Source: Variovorax paradoxus B4 (GTDB lineage Bacteria > Pseudomonadota > Gammaproteobacteria > Burkholderiales > Burkholderiaceae_C). From it: 64,000 nt of DNA. The notes under the pieces are model-generated. The model did not search any database and was not told the DNA's origin. It saw only the letters and a program-made list of their open reading frames with translations. Location of the stretch: NCBI RefSeq assembly GCF_000463015.1, contig NC_022247.1, forward strand, positions 3,224,001-3,288,000, given 5' to 3'. Below, piece after piece: positions 50,280 through 58,837 of this stretch (its first letter is position 1; each line of letters starts with the position of its first letter). A program made the translations under genes and the position numbers.

Positions 50280-51275
50280 TCAAGTGCCGGTTCGCGTGAG
50301 GCCCAGCTTTTCGACGATGGCGCGCTCCTGCGCGAAGATCTCGCGGCACGATTGCGCGTAGGCCTCCGGCCCGAGGTAGTCGACCTCCTGGTCGTATTTC
50401 GCGAGCTCGTCCTTGAAGCGCTGGTCGAACATCGCCTTCTTGAAGGCGTCGTGCAGCACCGCCACCACGCCGCGCGACATGCCGCGCGGCCCGGCCAGCC
50501 CGTAGGGCGACTTGGCCACGATGTCGAAGCCGAGTTCGCGCAGCACGGGCACCTGCGGCCAGCGCTTCGAACGCTCGCCGGAAAAGATCGCCAGCAGCCG
50601 CAGCGTGCCCGCATCGACGGCCGGCCCGAAGCCGGTGGAATTGACGCCGGCCATCACTTGCCCGCCCGCAATCGCGTTCAGCTGCTCGGCCGTGCCCTTG
50701 TACGGCACGTGGATGTAGCGCAGGCCGCGCGCCGTGAACAGCGCCTCCAGCACCATGTGCGGCGTGGTGCCGATGCCGTTGGTGGCAATGGTCAGCTCGC
50801 CGGGCCGGGCCCGCGCGAATGCGAACATGTCTTCGAGCGAACGCACGGGGCTGCCGGCCGCGACCAGCACGCCGAAGGTGACGCTGGACACCTGGACGAT
50901 CGGCGTCACGTCGCGGATCGGATCCCACAGCACCTTCTGCGTGTGCGGTGCGCGAAACACCGGCTGCGGCATCTGGGCAATGGTGTAGCCGTCGGGCCGC
51001 GCCTGCTGCAGCACCGGCATGGCCAGCGTGCCGCCGGCGCCGCCGCGGTTTTCGGTCAGCACCGGCTGCCCCAACGGGACGGAAGCCAGCTCGGCCAGGA
51101 TCCGCAGCGAGATGTCGGTGGCGCCGCCCGCGGGCCAGGGCACCCACAGCGTGACCGGCCGGGAAGGAAAAGGCTCGGTCGAAGCCATCGCTCCCGCCAG
51201 CGGCAACACGCCCAGCGCCAGCGCGCCGGCCCCGCGCAGCCAGCCGCGCCGGGTGGAACCGCCCTGCCCGTTCAT
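50280..51275 (-). CDS. Bug/TctC-family periplasmic binding protein in lanthanide-type operon
   Basis: A 331-residue exported binding protein with a Tat-like signal (RRGWLRGAGALALGVLPLAG). It has the Bug-family blocks PVTLWVPWPAGGATDISLRI and TENRGGAGGTLAMPVLQQA. Related proteins bind carboxylates, citrate among them. It has no TctA or TctB partner here. The ATG at 51275 overlaps the true end of the permease frame (stop at 51272), so it is coupled to the ABC genes, and the TonB receptor begins 13 bases after it. It may bind a metal-carboxylate complex in the periplasm; this is inference. Confidence 0.9.
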   Translation of the reverse strand: MNGQGGSTRRGWLRGAGALALGVLPLAGAMASTEPFPSRPVTLWVPWPAGGATDISLRILAELASVPLGQPVLTENRGGAGGTLAMPVLQQARPDGYTIAQMPQPVFRAPHTQKVLWDPIRDVTPIVQVSSVTFGVLVAAGSPVRSLEDMFAFARARPGELTIATNGIGTTPHMVLEALFTARGLRYIHVPYKGTAEQLNAIAGGQVMAGVNSTGFGPAVDAGTLRLLAIFSGERSKRWPQVPVLRELGFDIVAKSPYGLAGPRGMSRGVVAVLHDAFKKAMFDQRFKDELAKYDQEVDYLGPEAYAQSCREIFAQERAIVEKLGLTRTGT

Positions 51276-51297
51276 GGTCCGCCCCCTCCGCGCTTGG

Positions 51298-52161
51298 TCA
51301 GGCCGCCGAAGCCGCGCTGGGGGTCGTAGCCCCAGCAGGCCAGCCCGAAGAAACGACCAGGCAGCCCAGCACCACGTAAGGCGCGAGCCCCGGGTCGTTG
51401 CCGTAGAGCGCAAAGCGGATCCACTCCACCGCGTAGGTGAAGGGATTGAAGCGCGCCAGCTGGTACACCCATTCGGCGCCCGACTCCTGCAGTTTCCACA
51501 GCGGATAGAGCGCGGTCGACAGGAAGTACATCGGGAAGATGACGAAGTTCATCGTGCCCGCGAAGTTCTCCAGCTGCTTGATGTGCACCGACAGCAGCAG
51601 CCCGAGCGCGCCCAGCATGAGCGCGCCGGCCGCCAGCGCCACCAATGCATGCAGGCCGGAGAGCGACAGCAGCGGCAGCTCGGTGCCGATCAGCGCCGCC
51701 ACGATCACGAAAACCAGCGCCTGCAGCACCGACAGCAGCGCGGTGGCGCAGAGCTTGGAGAACAGGAGCCAGGGCCGCGGCAGCGGCGCGGTGAGCAACA
51801 GGCGCATCAGGCCCATCTCGCGGTCGTAGACCATGGCCAGCGACGACTGCATGCCGTTGAACAGCAGTACCATGCCGACCAGCCCCGGCACGATGTAGAC
51901 GTCGTAGGGAATGTAGGTGTCGTAGGGCTCGACGATCGCCACGCCGAACACGTTGCGAAAACCGGCCGCGAACACGGCCAGCCACAGGAGCGGCCGCACC
52001 AGCGCCGACACCAGCCGGCCGGTCTGCTGCGAGAACTTGTAGAGCTCGCGCAGCATGATGGCGCGCATCGCCTGCAGCGCATGGCCCAGTCCGCGGCGCG
52101 CCAGCGGTTCGCCGGCGCTCTCGCCCACGGGCGTCTTCGTTTTCAGCGCGCGTTCGGACAT
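51298..52161 (-). CDS. ABC-2-type permease of PQQ-alcohol-dehydrogenase/lanthanide cluster, 3' frameshift
   Basis: As read, a 287-residue ABC-2-type permease with about six membrane segments (ALVRPLLWLAVFAAGFRNVF, MVLLFNGMQSSLAMVYDREM, FPMYFLSTALYPLWKL). It is like the permease of the pedA1A2BC cluster of Pseudomonas putida. The last 18 or so residues are odd (SSGWPAGATT...). Adding one base in the AAA run at 51351-51353 (plus strand) restores VVFFGLACWGYDPQRGFGG and a stop at 51272 that overlaps the next ATG exactly. So either the base is missing by sequencing error or the gene carries a real late frameshift. Start at 52161. Confidence 0.85.
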   Translation of the reverse strand: MSERALKTKTPVGESAGEPLARRGLGHALQAMRAIMLRELYKFSQQTGRLVSALVRPLLWLAVFAAGFRNVFGVAIVEPYDTYIPYDVYIVPGLVGMVLLFNGMQSSLAMVYDREMGLMRLLLTAPLPRPWLLFSKLCATALLSVLQALVFVIVAALIGTELPLLSLSGLHALVALAAGALMLGALGLLLSVHIKQLENFAGTMNFVIFPMYFLSTALYPLWKLQESGAEWVYQLARFNPFTYAVEWIRFALYGNDPGLAPYVVLGCLVVSSGWPAGATTPSAASAA

Positions 52162-53321
52162 AGCTTCTCCGGTGCATCGGCGCCCAGCGTGTCGAGCACG
52201 TTGCGCGGGTGCAGCACGCCTTCGGCCGGCGCCTGCGCAATCACGCCCTGCCCGTCCGTCAGCAGCATGGGCTGGCGCAGCTGGCCGTCCCAGGCCCGAA
52301 AGCTCAGGCCGGTGCCCTTGGAACCGTCGAGCGCACTCCTGGCGATGGCCTGGGCCCAGGCCGCGTTCGGTCCCTTGGGCGCGGCAATGGCAGCCGCCGC
52401 CAGGGCCTTGCCGGCCATCCACGCGGCCCAGTCCTGCGCCGTCATCGGGCGTTTCGCGGCCTTGGCAAAGCGCCGCGAGACCTGCGGCGCGCCGTAGCGC
52501 TCGAACTGCGCATGCCAGGCCAGCGCCACCAGCCCGCCGTCGCCCACCACAGGCCGCGGCAGCACGGTGCGGTAGGGCAGCGTGCGGGCGAACTCGCCGT
52601 CGCTGTCGACCACCCACACGGCGTCGTAATTGTTACCGGCCGTGAGCAGCAGCGGGTTGGCCAGGTCGCGCTCGCGCGGGTCGGCCGAGAGCTTGAACGG
52701 CTTGCTGGCCACCACCTGCAAGCCGTAGCGCTTGATCGACGCCTGCACGGTGGCCGCGCGCAGGGCGTCCTGCGGACTGCCGCCCACCAGCAGGAGCAGC
52801 TTGCTCCATTTGCGCGACACCAGCGTCTGCGCCAGCGCATCGCTGCGCATGCGTTCGCTGGGAGCCAGGTGGAACATGCGGGCGCGGCAATCCTGCTGGC
52901 GCAACCGGTCGGAGGCGTCGCTCAGGTTCAGCACCGGCAGCTTCACGGCGTCGGCCACGGCCAGCGTCCATTCGGCGGGCAGATCGGTCAGCAGCACCGC
53001 CGCGCCGTTCTTCTCGGCCGCCACCGCCGCGGTGCGCGCCGCCTCGATGGAAGCGGCCGGCGCGGTGGCCAGCGCCACTTCGGCGCCCGCCGCCTCGAGC
53101 TCGAACTTCGTCTCCTCGAGCGCGACCTCGAGCCCTTCGGAAAGCGGGCCGCCAGGATGTCCCAGATAGGACCGCTCCAGGCGGGAGCGCTCCAGGCGGG
53201 GATCGTCGCCAGGCGCGATCAGGGTGGCCTTGAGCACGGCCGCGCCCGCCGCAACGGGCGCCATGAGCGCCACGGCCAGCAACGCGACAGGAAACCAGCA
53301 AACCGGTGCGCGCATCCTCAT
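52143..53321 (-). CDS. ABC-type periplasmic binding protein of PQQ/lanthanide cluster
   Basis: A 392-residue exported protein of the leucine-binding-like fold, of the group found beside PQQ-dependent alcohol dehydrogenases. A signal peptide (VALLAVALMAPVAAGA) precedes KATLIAPGDDPRLERS. The middle has PVLNLSDASDRLRQQDC and LLLLVGGSPQDALRAA. Two 15-base tandem copies (53174-53185 and 53189-53200 cores) give an RLERS duplication near the mature N-terminus. The ATG at 53321 overlaps the beta-propeller stop (ATGA). It is probably the ligand-binding part of the ABC system; the ligand is unknown. Confidence 0.85.
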   Translation of the reverse strand: MRMRAPVCWFPVALLAVALMAPVAAGAAVLKATLIAPGDDPRLERSRLERSYLGHPGGPLSEGLEVALEETKFELEAAGAEVALATAPAASIEAARTAAVAAEKNGAAVLLTDLPAEWTLAVADAVKLPVLNLSDASDRLRQQDCRARMFHLAPSERMRSDALAQTLVSRKWSKLLLLVGGSPQDALRAATVQASIKRYGLQVVASKPFKLSADPRERDLANPLLLTAGNNYDAVWVVDSDGEFARTLPYRTVLPRPVVGDGGLVALAWHAQFERYGAPQVSRRFAKAAKRPMTAQDWAAWMAGKALAAAAIAAPKGPNAAWAQAIARSALDGSKGTGLSFRAWDGQLRQPMLLTDGQGVIAQAPAEGVLHPRNVLDTLGADAPEKLCPNAR

Positions 53322-54313
53322 TCGACGATCACGAGCCCATAGGGCACGCGCCCCACCGGAACGCTCTTGATGGCCTTGGCGCCGGCCACGTCGACCACCG
53401 TCACGTCGTCGCTCAATCCGTTGACCACGTAGAGCCGCGCCTGCGCCTTGTCGAGCGTGACGTTCCAGGCCCGCTTGCCGACCAGCACCAGCGAGCCGAC
53501 CTTGCGGCCGGGCACGTCGACGAAGGCCACGTGGTTGGCGCGGCCGAGGCCCACGAAGGCCCGCTTGCCGTCGCTCGTCATCTGGATGCCCACGGGCGTG
53601 ATGTCTTCGGCGCGCGCGCCCTTCACTTCGAACTTCAGGGTGTCGATCACCTCGTGCGTGGCGGTGGAGACGATGGTGACGCTGGCGCCCAGTTCGTTGG
53701 TGATCCACAGTTCCTTGCCGTCGGGCGTGATCGCCATGCGCCGCGGACGCTTGCCGACCCGGACGTTCTTCACGACCTTGCCGCTGGCCGTGTCGATCAC
53801 GTGCACCAAGCTCGCCACCTCCGAGGTCACGTACAGGGTCTTGCCGTCGGCGCTGACCTTGACGCCTTCCGGCTCCGCGCCGACCTTCACCGAGCGCAGC
53901 TTCTTGCCGCTGGCCGCGTCGATGAAGCTGGCCTCGCCCGCGTCCTCGTTGGACACATAGATGACCTTGCCGTCCGGCGACAGGTCGAAGGCTTCGGGCT
54001 CGTCGCCCAGCGCGATGCGCCGCACCGACTTGCCGCTTGCGGGGTCGATCAGGTCCGCCTGGTTGGAGTCGGTGCAGGCCACCATGATCTGGCGCTCGGG
54101 CGTCAGCTGGATGTGGCGTGCGCGCTTGCAGGTCGGGATCGTTCCCTTCACCGTCAGCGTCGCGAGGTCGATCATCGTCAGCGCGTTGTCCTTCTCGCTC
54201 GATACATAGGCGGTGCCCTGCGCCAGTGCGGCGCCACTGGCGGCGGCCAGCACGAATGCGCTAGCGGCGGCGCGAACCAGCGCCCCAGGGACCGGGAAAG
54301 AACGTTGCGGCAT
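53318..54313 (-). CDS. YVTN-type beta-propeller protein of PQQ/lanthanide cluster
   Basis: A 331-residue periplasmic seven-bladed propeller. After a signal peptide (FVLAAASGAALAQG) the blades repeat the pattern VSxxxxxxVTVIDxATxxV and PxGVxxxxDGKxLYV, for example YVSSEKDNALTMIDLATLTV and DGKVIYVSNEDAGEASFID. Such proteins accompany PQQ-dependent dehydrogenases; one is encoded in the ped (PedB) and lut clusters implicated in lanthanide uptake. It lies 39 bases after the ATPase gene and overlaps the binding-protein gene. Confidence 0.88.
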   Translation of the reverse strand: MPQRSFPVPGALVRAAASAFVLAAASGAALAQGTAYVSSEKDNALTMIDLATLTVKGTIPTCKRARHIQLTPERQIMVACTDSNQADLIDPASGKSVRRIALGDEPEAFDLSPDGKVIYVSNEDAGEASFIDAASGKKLRSVKVGAEPEGVKVSADGKTLYVTSEVASLVHVIDTASGKVVKNVRVGKRPRRMAITPDGKELWITNELGASVTIVSTATHEVIDTLKFEVKGARAEDITPVGIQMTSDGKRAFVGLGRANHVAFVDVPGRKVGSLVLVGKRAWNVTLDKAQARLYVVNGLSDDVTVVDVAGAKAIKSVPVGRVPYGLVIVE

Positions 54314-54352
54314 GCGATGTCTCCATTTTTGTTGGCTCGGATTCGTCAGGTA

Positions 54353-55066
54353 TCAAGCGGTACGCGCGATGAAGCCCGCCTCCAGCGTAGCGCCGCCAAG
54401 CTGCCGGCCCACGTCGGCCGGCGTGCCGTCCGCCAGCAGCGACCCCTTGTGCAGCACGAGCACGCGGTCGGCCTCCTCGGCCTCCTCGACCCGGTGCGTT
54501 GCCCACAGCACGCACACGCCGCGCTCACGCACGTCCTCGTGCAGGGCGGCCAGCAGGTCCTGGCGCGACTTCGGGTCGAGTCCGACGGTGGCCTCGTCCA
54601 TCAGCAGCACCGCGGGGCGGTGCAGCCCCGCGCGCGCAAGCTCGACCTTGCGGCGGTTGCCGCCCGAGAGCTCTCGCACCTTGCGGTCGAGGTCGGCATC
54701 GATGTTCAGGCGCTCGCAGGCCGACGCGATGCGCTCGGTCGCGAGCCGCCGCGGCAGGCCGTGCAGGTCGGCCTGGAACAGCAGGTTGCGCCGGATGCTC
54801 AGGTCGAGGTCGAGCGACATCTGCTGGAACACGACGCCGATGTGCCGCAGCGCCGCGGTCGCGGAGCGGCGCAGCGAATGGCCCGCCACTTCGACCTCGC
54901 CTTCGTCGGCCGCGAACATGCCGGTCAGCACCTGGAACAGCGTCGACTTGCCCGCGCCGTTGGGCCCGAGCAGCGCCACGAACTGGCCCGCGGGCAAATG
55001 CAGCGACAACGACTGCAGCGCCGTGCGCGTGCCATAGCGCTTGGTTAAGTCGATGGTTCGCAGCAT
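54353..55066 (-). CDS. ABC transporter ATPase of PQQ/lanthanide cluster
   Basis: A 237-residue ATP-binding subunit. Walker A GPNGAGKST is at residues 34-42, the signature reads LSGGNRRKVELARAGL and Walker B LLMDEATVGLDPKSR, of the ABC-2/drug-export-like group with Glu-Ala in place of the usual Glu-Pro. It is the first gene of the minus-strand operon and energises the permease three genes on. The same four-gene set (ATPase, propeller, binding protein, permease) forms PedA1A2BC, implicated in lanthanide uptake. Confidence 0.9.
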   Translation of the reverse strand: MLRTIDLTKRYGTRTALQSLSLHLPAGQFVALLGPNGAGKSTLFQVLTGMFAADEGEVEVAGHSLRRSATAALRHIGVVFQQMSLDLDLSIRRNLLFQADLHGLPRRLATERIASACERLNIDADLDRKVRELSGGNRRKVELARAGLHRPAVLLMDEATVGLDPKSRQDLLAALHEDVRERGVCVLWATHRVEEAEEADRVLVLHKGSLLADGTPADVGRQLGGATLEAGFIARTA

Positions 55067-55589
55067 GTAGGACGATGGGATCTGCCGGGCTTTGGGGGTT
55101 TCAATGGTATTTGCCGTTTGCCTTCAGTCCGCAAATTCTGTGCCTCTGGCGGTCGAGGGTTTTCACTGTGATGAGTCCCTACTCATTTGCCCGCGCAAGG
55201 GCCTCTGCAGCCCACGGCAAACCCAGGTCGCTCGACATCCGTGACTTCGCACGAGACACTTTGCGTCAAATTTGATGCGCACACGATGCAGGGCCACGGC
55301 AATGCATGGCGTGCAGCGTCTGGCAGCGCGTCGAACGCTCGGGATTTCCCTAGGTTCGGATCGCGTTGCGGCCCGCCGCTGCGTGCTGCGCGAAAGCTGC
55401 CTCGCGCACGCCTCTTCCGAGTGGAGCCGCGCGTCTTCGCATGGAGCGCGCATGGGCCTTCGAAGTGCTCCATGCTGGAACTGGCAGGCATGGATGTTGC
55501 GGACCGCAGCATTCGCCAAGGTGATCGAAAGATCCGCAGGCTGCTGCCAAGACCGTGTTCAAAACCCACTGAAATGTGAGGAGACATTT
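55067..55589. promoter_or_regulatory. 523-base divergent region between lanthanide-type operon and xoxF
   Basis: No convincing gene lies here. TCAAATTTGA (55266-55275) is a perfect 10-base palindrome, extended by GC/GC pairs to 55263-55278 with one mismatched pair each side of the core. It may bind a regulator of either operon. AGGAGA (55577-55582) is the xoxF ribosome site. An open frame at 55187-55579 has no family resemblance and is probably chance. The unusual length for this compact genome suggests complex regulation or a long xoxF leader. Confidence 0.45.
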
Positions 55590-57416
55590 ATGAAGTTTTC
55601 CAGGCAGATCGCCGGCCGTCTCGTACGGCATATCGGCGTCGCGATGTTGGCTCTTCCGGCCTTGGCGCTTGCCAATGCCGACGTCGAGAAAAACATCGCC
55701 AACTCGAAGAACTGGGCCACGCAAGCGGGCGATATGTTCAATCAGCGATACAGCAAGTTGAATCAGATCACCAAGAGCAACGTGGGCAAGATGCAGGTTG
55801 CGTGGACCTTCTCCACCGGCGTGCTGCGCGGCCACGAGGGTTCGCCCCTGGTGGTCGATGGCGTCATGTACCTGCACTCGCCGTTCCCGAACAAGGTGTT
55901 CGCGCTCGACGTCGAGACCCAGAAGATCCTGTGGAAGTACGAACCCAAGCAGGACCAGTCGGTGATCGCGGTCATGTGCTGCGACACGGTGAACCGGGGG
56001 CTTGCCTATGCGGAGGGCAAGGTCTTCCTGCAACAGGCCGACACCACCCTGGTCGCGCTCGACAGCAAGACCGGCAAGGTGGTGTGGACGGTGAAGAACG
56101 GCGATCCGAAGGTCGGCGCCACCAACACCAACGCGCCCCACGTCTTCAAGGACAAGGTCATCACCGGCATCAGCGGTGGCGAGTTCGGCGTGCGCGGCTT
56201 CCTTGCCGCCTACAACATCAAGGACGGCAAGCTGGCGTGGAAGGGCTTCAGCACCGGACCGGACGAAGAAATGCTGATGGACCCGGCCAAGACCATGACC
56301 TGGACCGACGGCAAGATGGCGCCGGTGGGCAAGGACTCTTCGCTGAAGACCTGGAAGGGCGACCAGTGGAAGATCGGCGGCGGCACCACCTGGGGCTGGT
56401 ACAGCTACGACAAGGCGACCAATGCCGTGTATTACGGCACCGGCAACCCGTCGACCTGGAACCCCTCGCAGCGGCCCGGCGACAACAAGTGGTCGATGAG
56501 CATCTGGTCGCGCGACGTCGACACCGGCAAGGTCAACTGGGTCTACCAGATGACGCCGTACGACGAGTGGGACTTCGACGGCATCAACGAAATGATCCTG
56601 GCGGACATCAACGTCAAGGGCAAGCCGACCAAGGCGCTGGTGCACTTCGACCGCAACGGCTTCGCCTACACGCTGGACCGCGTGACCGGCGCGCTGCTGG
56701 TGGCCGAGAAGTACGACCCCAAGGTGAACTGGGCCACCCACGTCGACATGAAGACCGGCCGGCCGCAGGTGGTGGCCAAGTACTCGACCGCGCAGAACGG
56801 CGCCGACGTCAACACCAAGGGCATCTGCCCGGCGGCGCTGGGCAGCAAGGACCAGCAACCCGCCTCCTACGACCCCAACACCAAGCTCTTCTACGTGCCG
56901 ACGAACCACGTCTGCATGGACTACGAGCCGTTCAAGGTCGAGTACACGGCGGGCCAGCCGTACGTGGGCGCCACGCTCTCGATGTACCCCACGCCGGGCA
57001 GCCATGGCGGCATGGGCAACTTCATCGCCTGGGACGCGGGCACCGGCAAGATCGTGCAGACCAAGGCCGAGAAGTTCTCGGTGTGGAGCGGTTCGCTGAA
57101 CACCGCCGGCGGAATCTCCTGCTACGGCACGCTGGAAGGCTACCTGAAGTGCGTGGATGCCAAGGACATCAACAAGGAACTCTTCAAGTTCAAGACCCCG
57201 TCCGGCATCATCGGCAACGTGTTCACCTATGAGCACAAGGGCAAGCAGTACGTCGGCGTGTTCTCGGGCATTGGCGGCTGGGCCGGCATCGGCATGGCGG
57301 CGGGCATCGACCCCGAAAAGAGCACCGAAGGCCTGGGCGCCGTCGGCGGCTACAAGGAGCTGAGCCAGTACACCGAACTCGGCGGCTCGCTGACCGTCTT
57401 CGCATTGCCCAACTGA
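55590..57416 (+). CDS. xoxF: Lanthanide-dependent PQQ methanol dehydrogenase XoxF
   Basis: A 608-residue periplasmic quinoprotein oxidising methanol to formaldehyde with PQQ and a lanthanide. After a signal peptide ending near LALA comes the eight-bladed propeller. The PQQ-stacking vicinal disulfide is C130-C131 ([11 protein letters not shown]). The catalytic Asp328 is followed by Asp330 in [12 protein letters not shown]; this second Asp is the lanthanide ligand found in XoxF and replaced by Ala in calcium-dependent MxaF. The start at 55590 has AGGAGA upstream. A longer open frame through the leader is not coding. It is followed by xoxG and xoxJ. Confidence 0.96.
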   Translation: MKFSRQIAGRLVRHIGVAMLALPALALANADVEKNIANSKNWATQAGDMFNQRYSKLNQITKSNVGKMQVAWTFSTGVLRGHEGSPLVVDGVMYLHSPFPNKVFALDVETQKILWKYEPKQDQSVIAVMCCDTVNRGLAYAEGKVFLQQADTTLVALDSKTGKVVWTVKNGDPKVGATNTNAPHVFKDKVITGISGGEFGVRGFLAAYNIKDGKLAWKGFSTGPDEEMLMDPAKTMTWTDGKMAPVGKDSSLKTWKGDQWKIGGGTTWGWYSYDKATNAVYYGTGNPSTWNPSQRPGDNKWSMSIWSRDVDTGKVNWVYQMTPYDEWDFDGINEMILADINVKGKPTKALVHFDRNGFAYTLDRVTGALLVAEKYDPKVNWATHVDMKTGRPQVVAKYSTAQNGADVNTKGICPAALGSKDQQPASYDPNTKLFYVPTNHVCMDYEPFKVEYTAGQPYVGATLSMYPTPGSHGGMGNFIAWDAGTGKIVQTKAEKFSVWSGSLNTAGGISCYGTLEGYLKCVDAKDINKELFKFKTPSGIIGNVFTYEHKGKQYVGVFSGIGGWAGIGMAAGIDPEKSTEGLGAVGGYKELSQYTELGGSLTVFALPN

Positions 57417-57465
57417 AGCGTTATTACCGAGGCGTCATTGAATAGATAGACGCAACATGCGGAAC

Positions 57466-57493
57466 GGGAGAGCACTCGCTCGAGGGCTCTCCC
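57466..57493 (+). terminator. Hairpin between xoxF and xoxG
   Basis: GGGAGAGC (57466-57473) and GCTCTCCC (57486-57493) make a perfect 8-bp stem with a 12-base loop in the 113-base xoxF-xoxG gap. Bases after it are C-rich, with no T-run. It probably attenuates read-through or protects xoxF mRNA, giving more dehydrogenase than cytochrome. Confidence 0.5.
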
Positions 57494-57529
57494 CCCGTAC
57501 TTTCAAAAGATATCGGAGACCCAGGAGCC

Positions 57530-57934
57530 ATGAAATTTCGTAAGTCAACGTTGCTGCCTTCCCTCGTCCTGCTTGCCGGCGTGGCCTGCACACTGGCCAT
57601 TGCGGCGCCAGATCCCGCGCCCTACAAGGTAACCGACGGCTACAAGGTGGATCCCGAAACCATGAAGGGTTTCCGCACCTGGCGCTCCGCCGCTTGCGAC
57701 CGTTGCCATGGCCCGAACCAGGAAGGCATGGTCGGCCCCTCGCTGATCAACAGCCTCAAGACGATGAAGAAGGAAGACTTCATCAAGACCGTGCGCGACG
57801 GCAGGCTCGACAAGGGCATGCAGAGCTTCGGCAACAACCCTGCGGTGATGGAGAACATCAACCAGCTCTACGCCTACCTCAAGGGCCGTTCCGACGGCGC
57901 GATCACCCGCGCCCGGGTGGAAGAAAACAAATGA
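57530..57934 (+). CDS. xoxG: XoxG-like cytochrome c electron acceptor
   Basis: A 134-residue exported c-type cytochrome. The signal peptide ends near residue 26. The haem motif is CDRCH (C56, C59, H60) and Met97 in KGMQSFG is the likely axial ligand. Short cytochromes in this position accept electrons from XoxF. It has GGAG some 15 bases before the ATG and overlaps xoxJ by ATGA. It is shorter than the usual cytochrome cL of about 170 residues. Confidence 0.9.
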   Translation: MKFRKSTLLPSLVLLAGVACTLAIAAPDPAPYKVTDGYKVDPETMKGFRTWRSAACDRCHGPNQEGMVGPSLINSLKTMKKEDFIKTVRDGRLDKGMQSFGNNPAVMENINQLYAYLKGRSDGAITRARVEENK

Positions 57935-58821
57935 CGACCCGGCAGCGTGCTGCCCCCCCCCTTTCCATCGGCGCTCGCCTGCGGGCGGGCCTGCTGGGCG
58001 CAGCCTGCTGCTGCGCGCTGGTTCCAGCCCTGGCCCAGGAGACGCCGCCGCGCAAGGCGCTGCGCGTCTGCCAGGACCCCAACAACATGCCCTTCTCCAA
58101 CACCAAGGCAGAAGGCATCGAGAACCGCATCGCCGAGCTGTTCGGCAAGGCGCTGGGCCTGCCGGTCACGTACTACTCGTTTCCGCAGCGTCTGGCCTTC
58201 TTCCGAAACACGCTTCGCTTCAAGCTGCCGGGGCAAGACTACCCTTGCGACATCGTGATGGGCGTGCCCGTCGGGCTGGACGAGGTCTCGGTCACCAAGC
58301 CCTATTACCGCTCGACCTATGCACTGGTCTTTCCCAAGGGCAAGGGCATGGACAACGTGGCCTCGGCGGAAGACTTCCTCAAGCTCGATGCGGCAAAGCT
58401 GAAGTCGCTGCGCATCGGCATCTACGACCGTTCGCCGGCTTCGCAGTGGCTCAACAAGCACGGCCTGCTCGAGCAGGGCGTGCCCTACAAGCTCATGAGC
58501 GCCGACCCCGCGCAGTACCCGGGCGAAATCGTCGAGAAGGACCTGGCCGAAGGCAAGCTCGACGCCGTGGTCGTCTGGGGCCCGATCGCGGGCTTTTTCG
58601 CCCGGCGCGTCAAGAATCCGGCTCTCGTCGTGGTGCCGCTGAAATCCGAAAAAGGCGTGCGCCTCGACTACCAGATGGCCATGGGCGTGCGCTACGGCGA
58701 GCGCGAATGGAAGCAGCAGATCGAGGGGCTGATCGAATCCAAGGCGCCCGAGATCCAGGCCATCCTGAAGGAGTTCGGCGTTCCGCTGGTCGACGCATCG
58801 TTCGGGGCTCCCACCAACTGA
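57931..58821 (+). CDS. xoxJ: XoxJ-like periplasmic binding protein
   Basis: A 296-residue exported protein of the amino-acid-binding (SBP_bac_3-like) fold. The signal ends around ALAQ; the mature start is KALRVCQDPNNMPFSNTKAEG, the mark of quinoprotein-dehydrogenase-associated binding proteins. It contains DIVMGVPVGLDEVSVTKPYY and DAVVVWGPIAGFFARR. XoxJ is thought to interact with XoxF and aid its activation. The ATG overlaps the xoxG stop. Confidence 0.92.
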   Translation: MTTRQRAAPPLSIGARLRAGLLGAACCCALVPALAQETPPRKALRVCQDPNNMPFSNTKAEGIENRIAELFGKALGLPVTYYSFPQRLAFFRNTLRFKLPGQDYPCDIVMGVPVGLDEVSVTKPYYRSTYALVFPKGKGMDNVASAEDFLKLDAAKLKSLRIGIYDRSPASQWLNKHGLLEQGVPYKLMSADPAQYPGEIVEKDLAEGKLDAVVVWGPIAGFFARRVKNPALVVVPLKSEKGVRLDYQMAMGVRYGEREWKQQIEGLIESKAPEIQAILKEFGVPLVDASFGAPTN

Positions 58822-58837
58822 GTTGCCGTTCTTTCCC

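Noticed and set aside
53174..53200. 15-base tandem duplication in the ABC binding-protein gene
   Set aside because: It is in frame, only adds an RLERS pair in a variable N-terminal stretch, and is too short to report as a repeat element.
55187..55579. Possible 130-residue gene upstream of xoxF
   Set aside because: No signal peptide, no recognisable motif and no good ribosome site. Base composition looks like a regulatory region.
55590..57416. Calcium-dependent MxaF
   Set aside because: Asp330, two residues after catalytic Asp328, marks XoxF; MxaF has Ala there. No mxaI gene follows.
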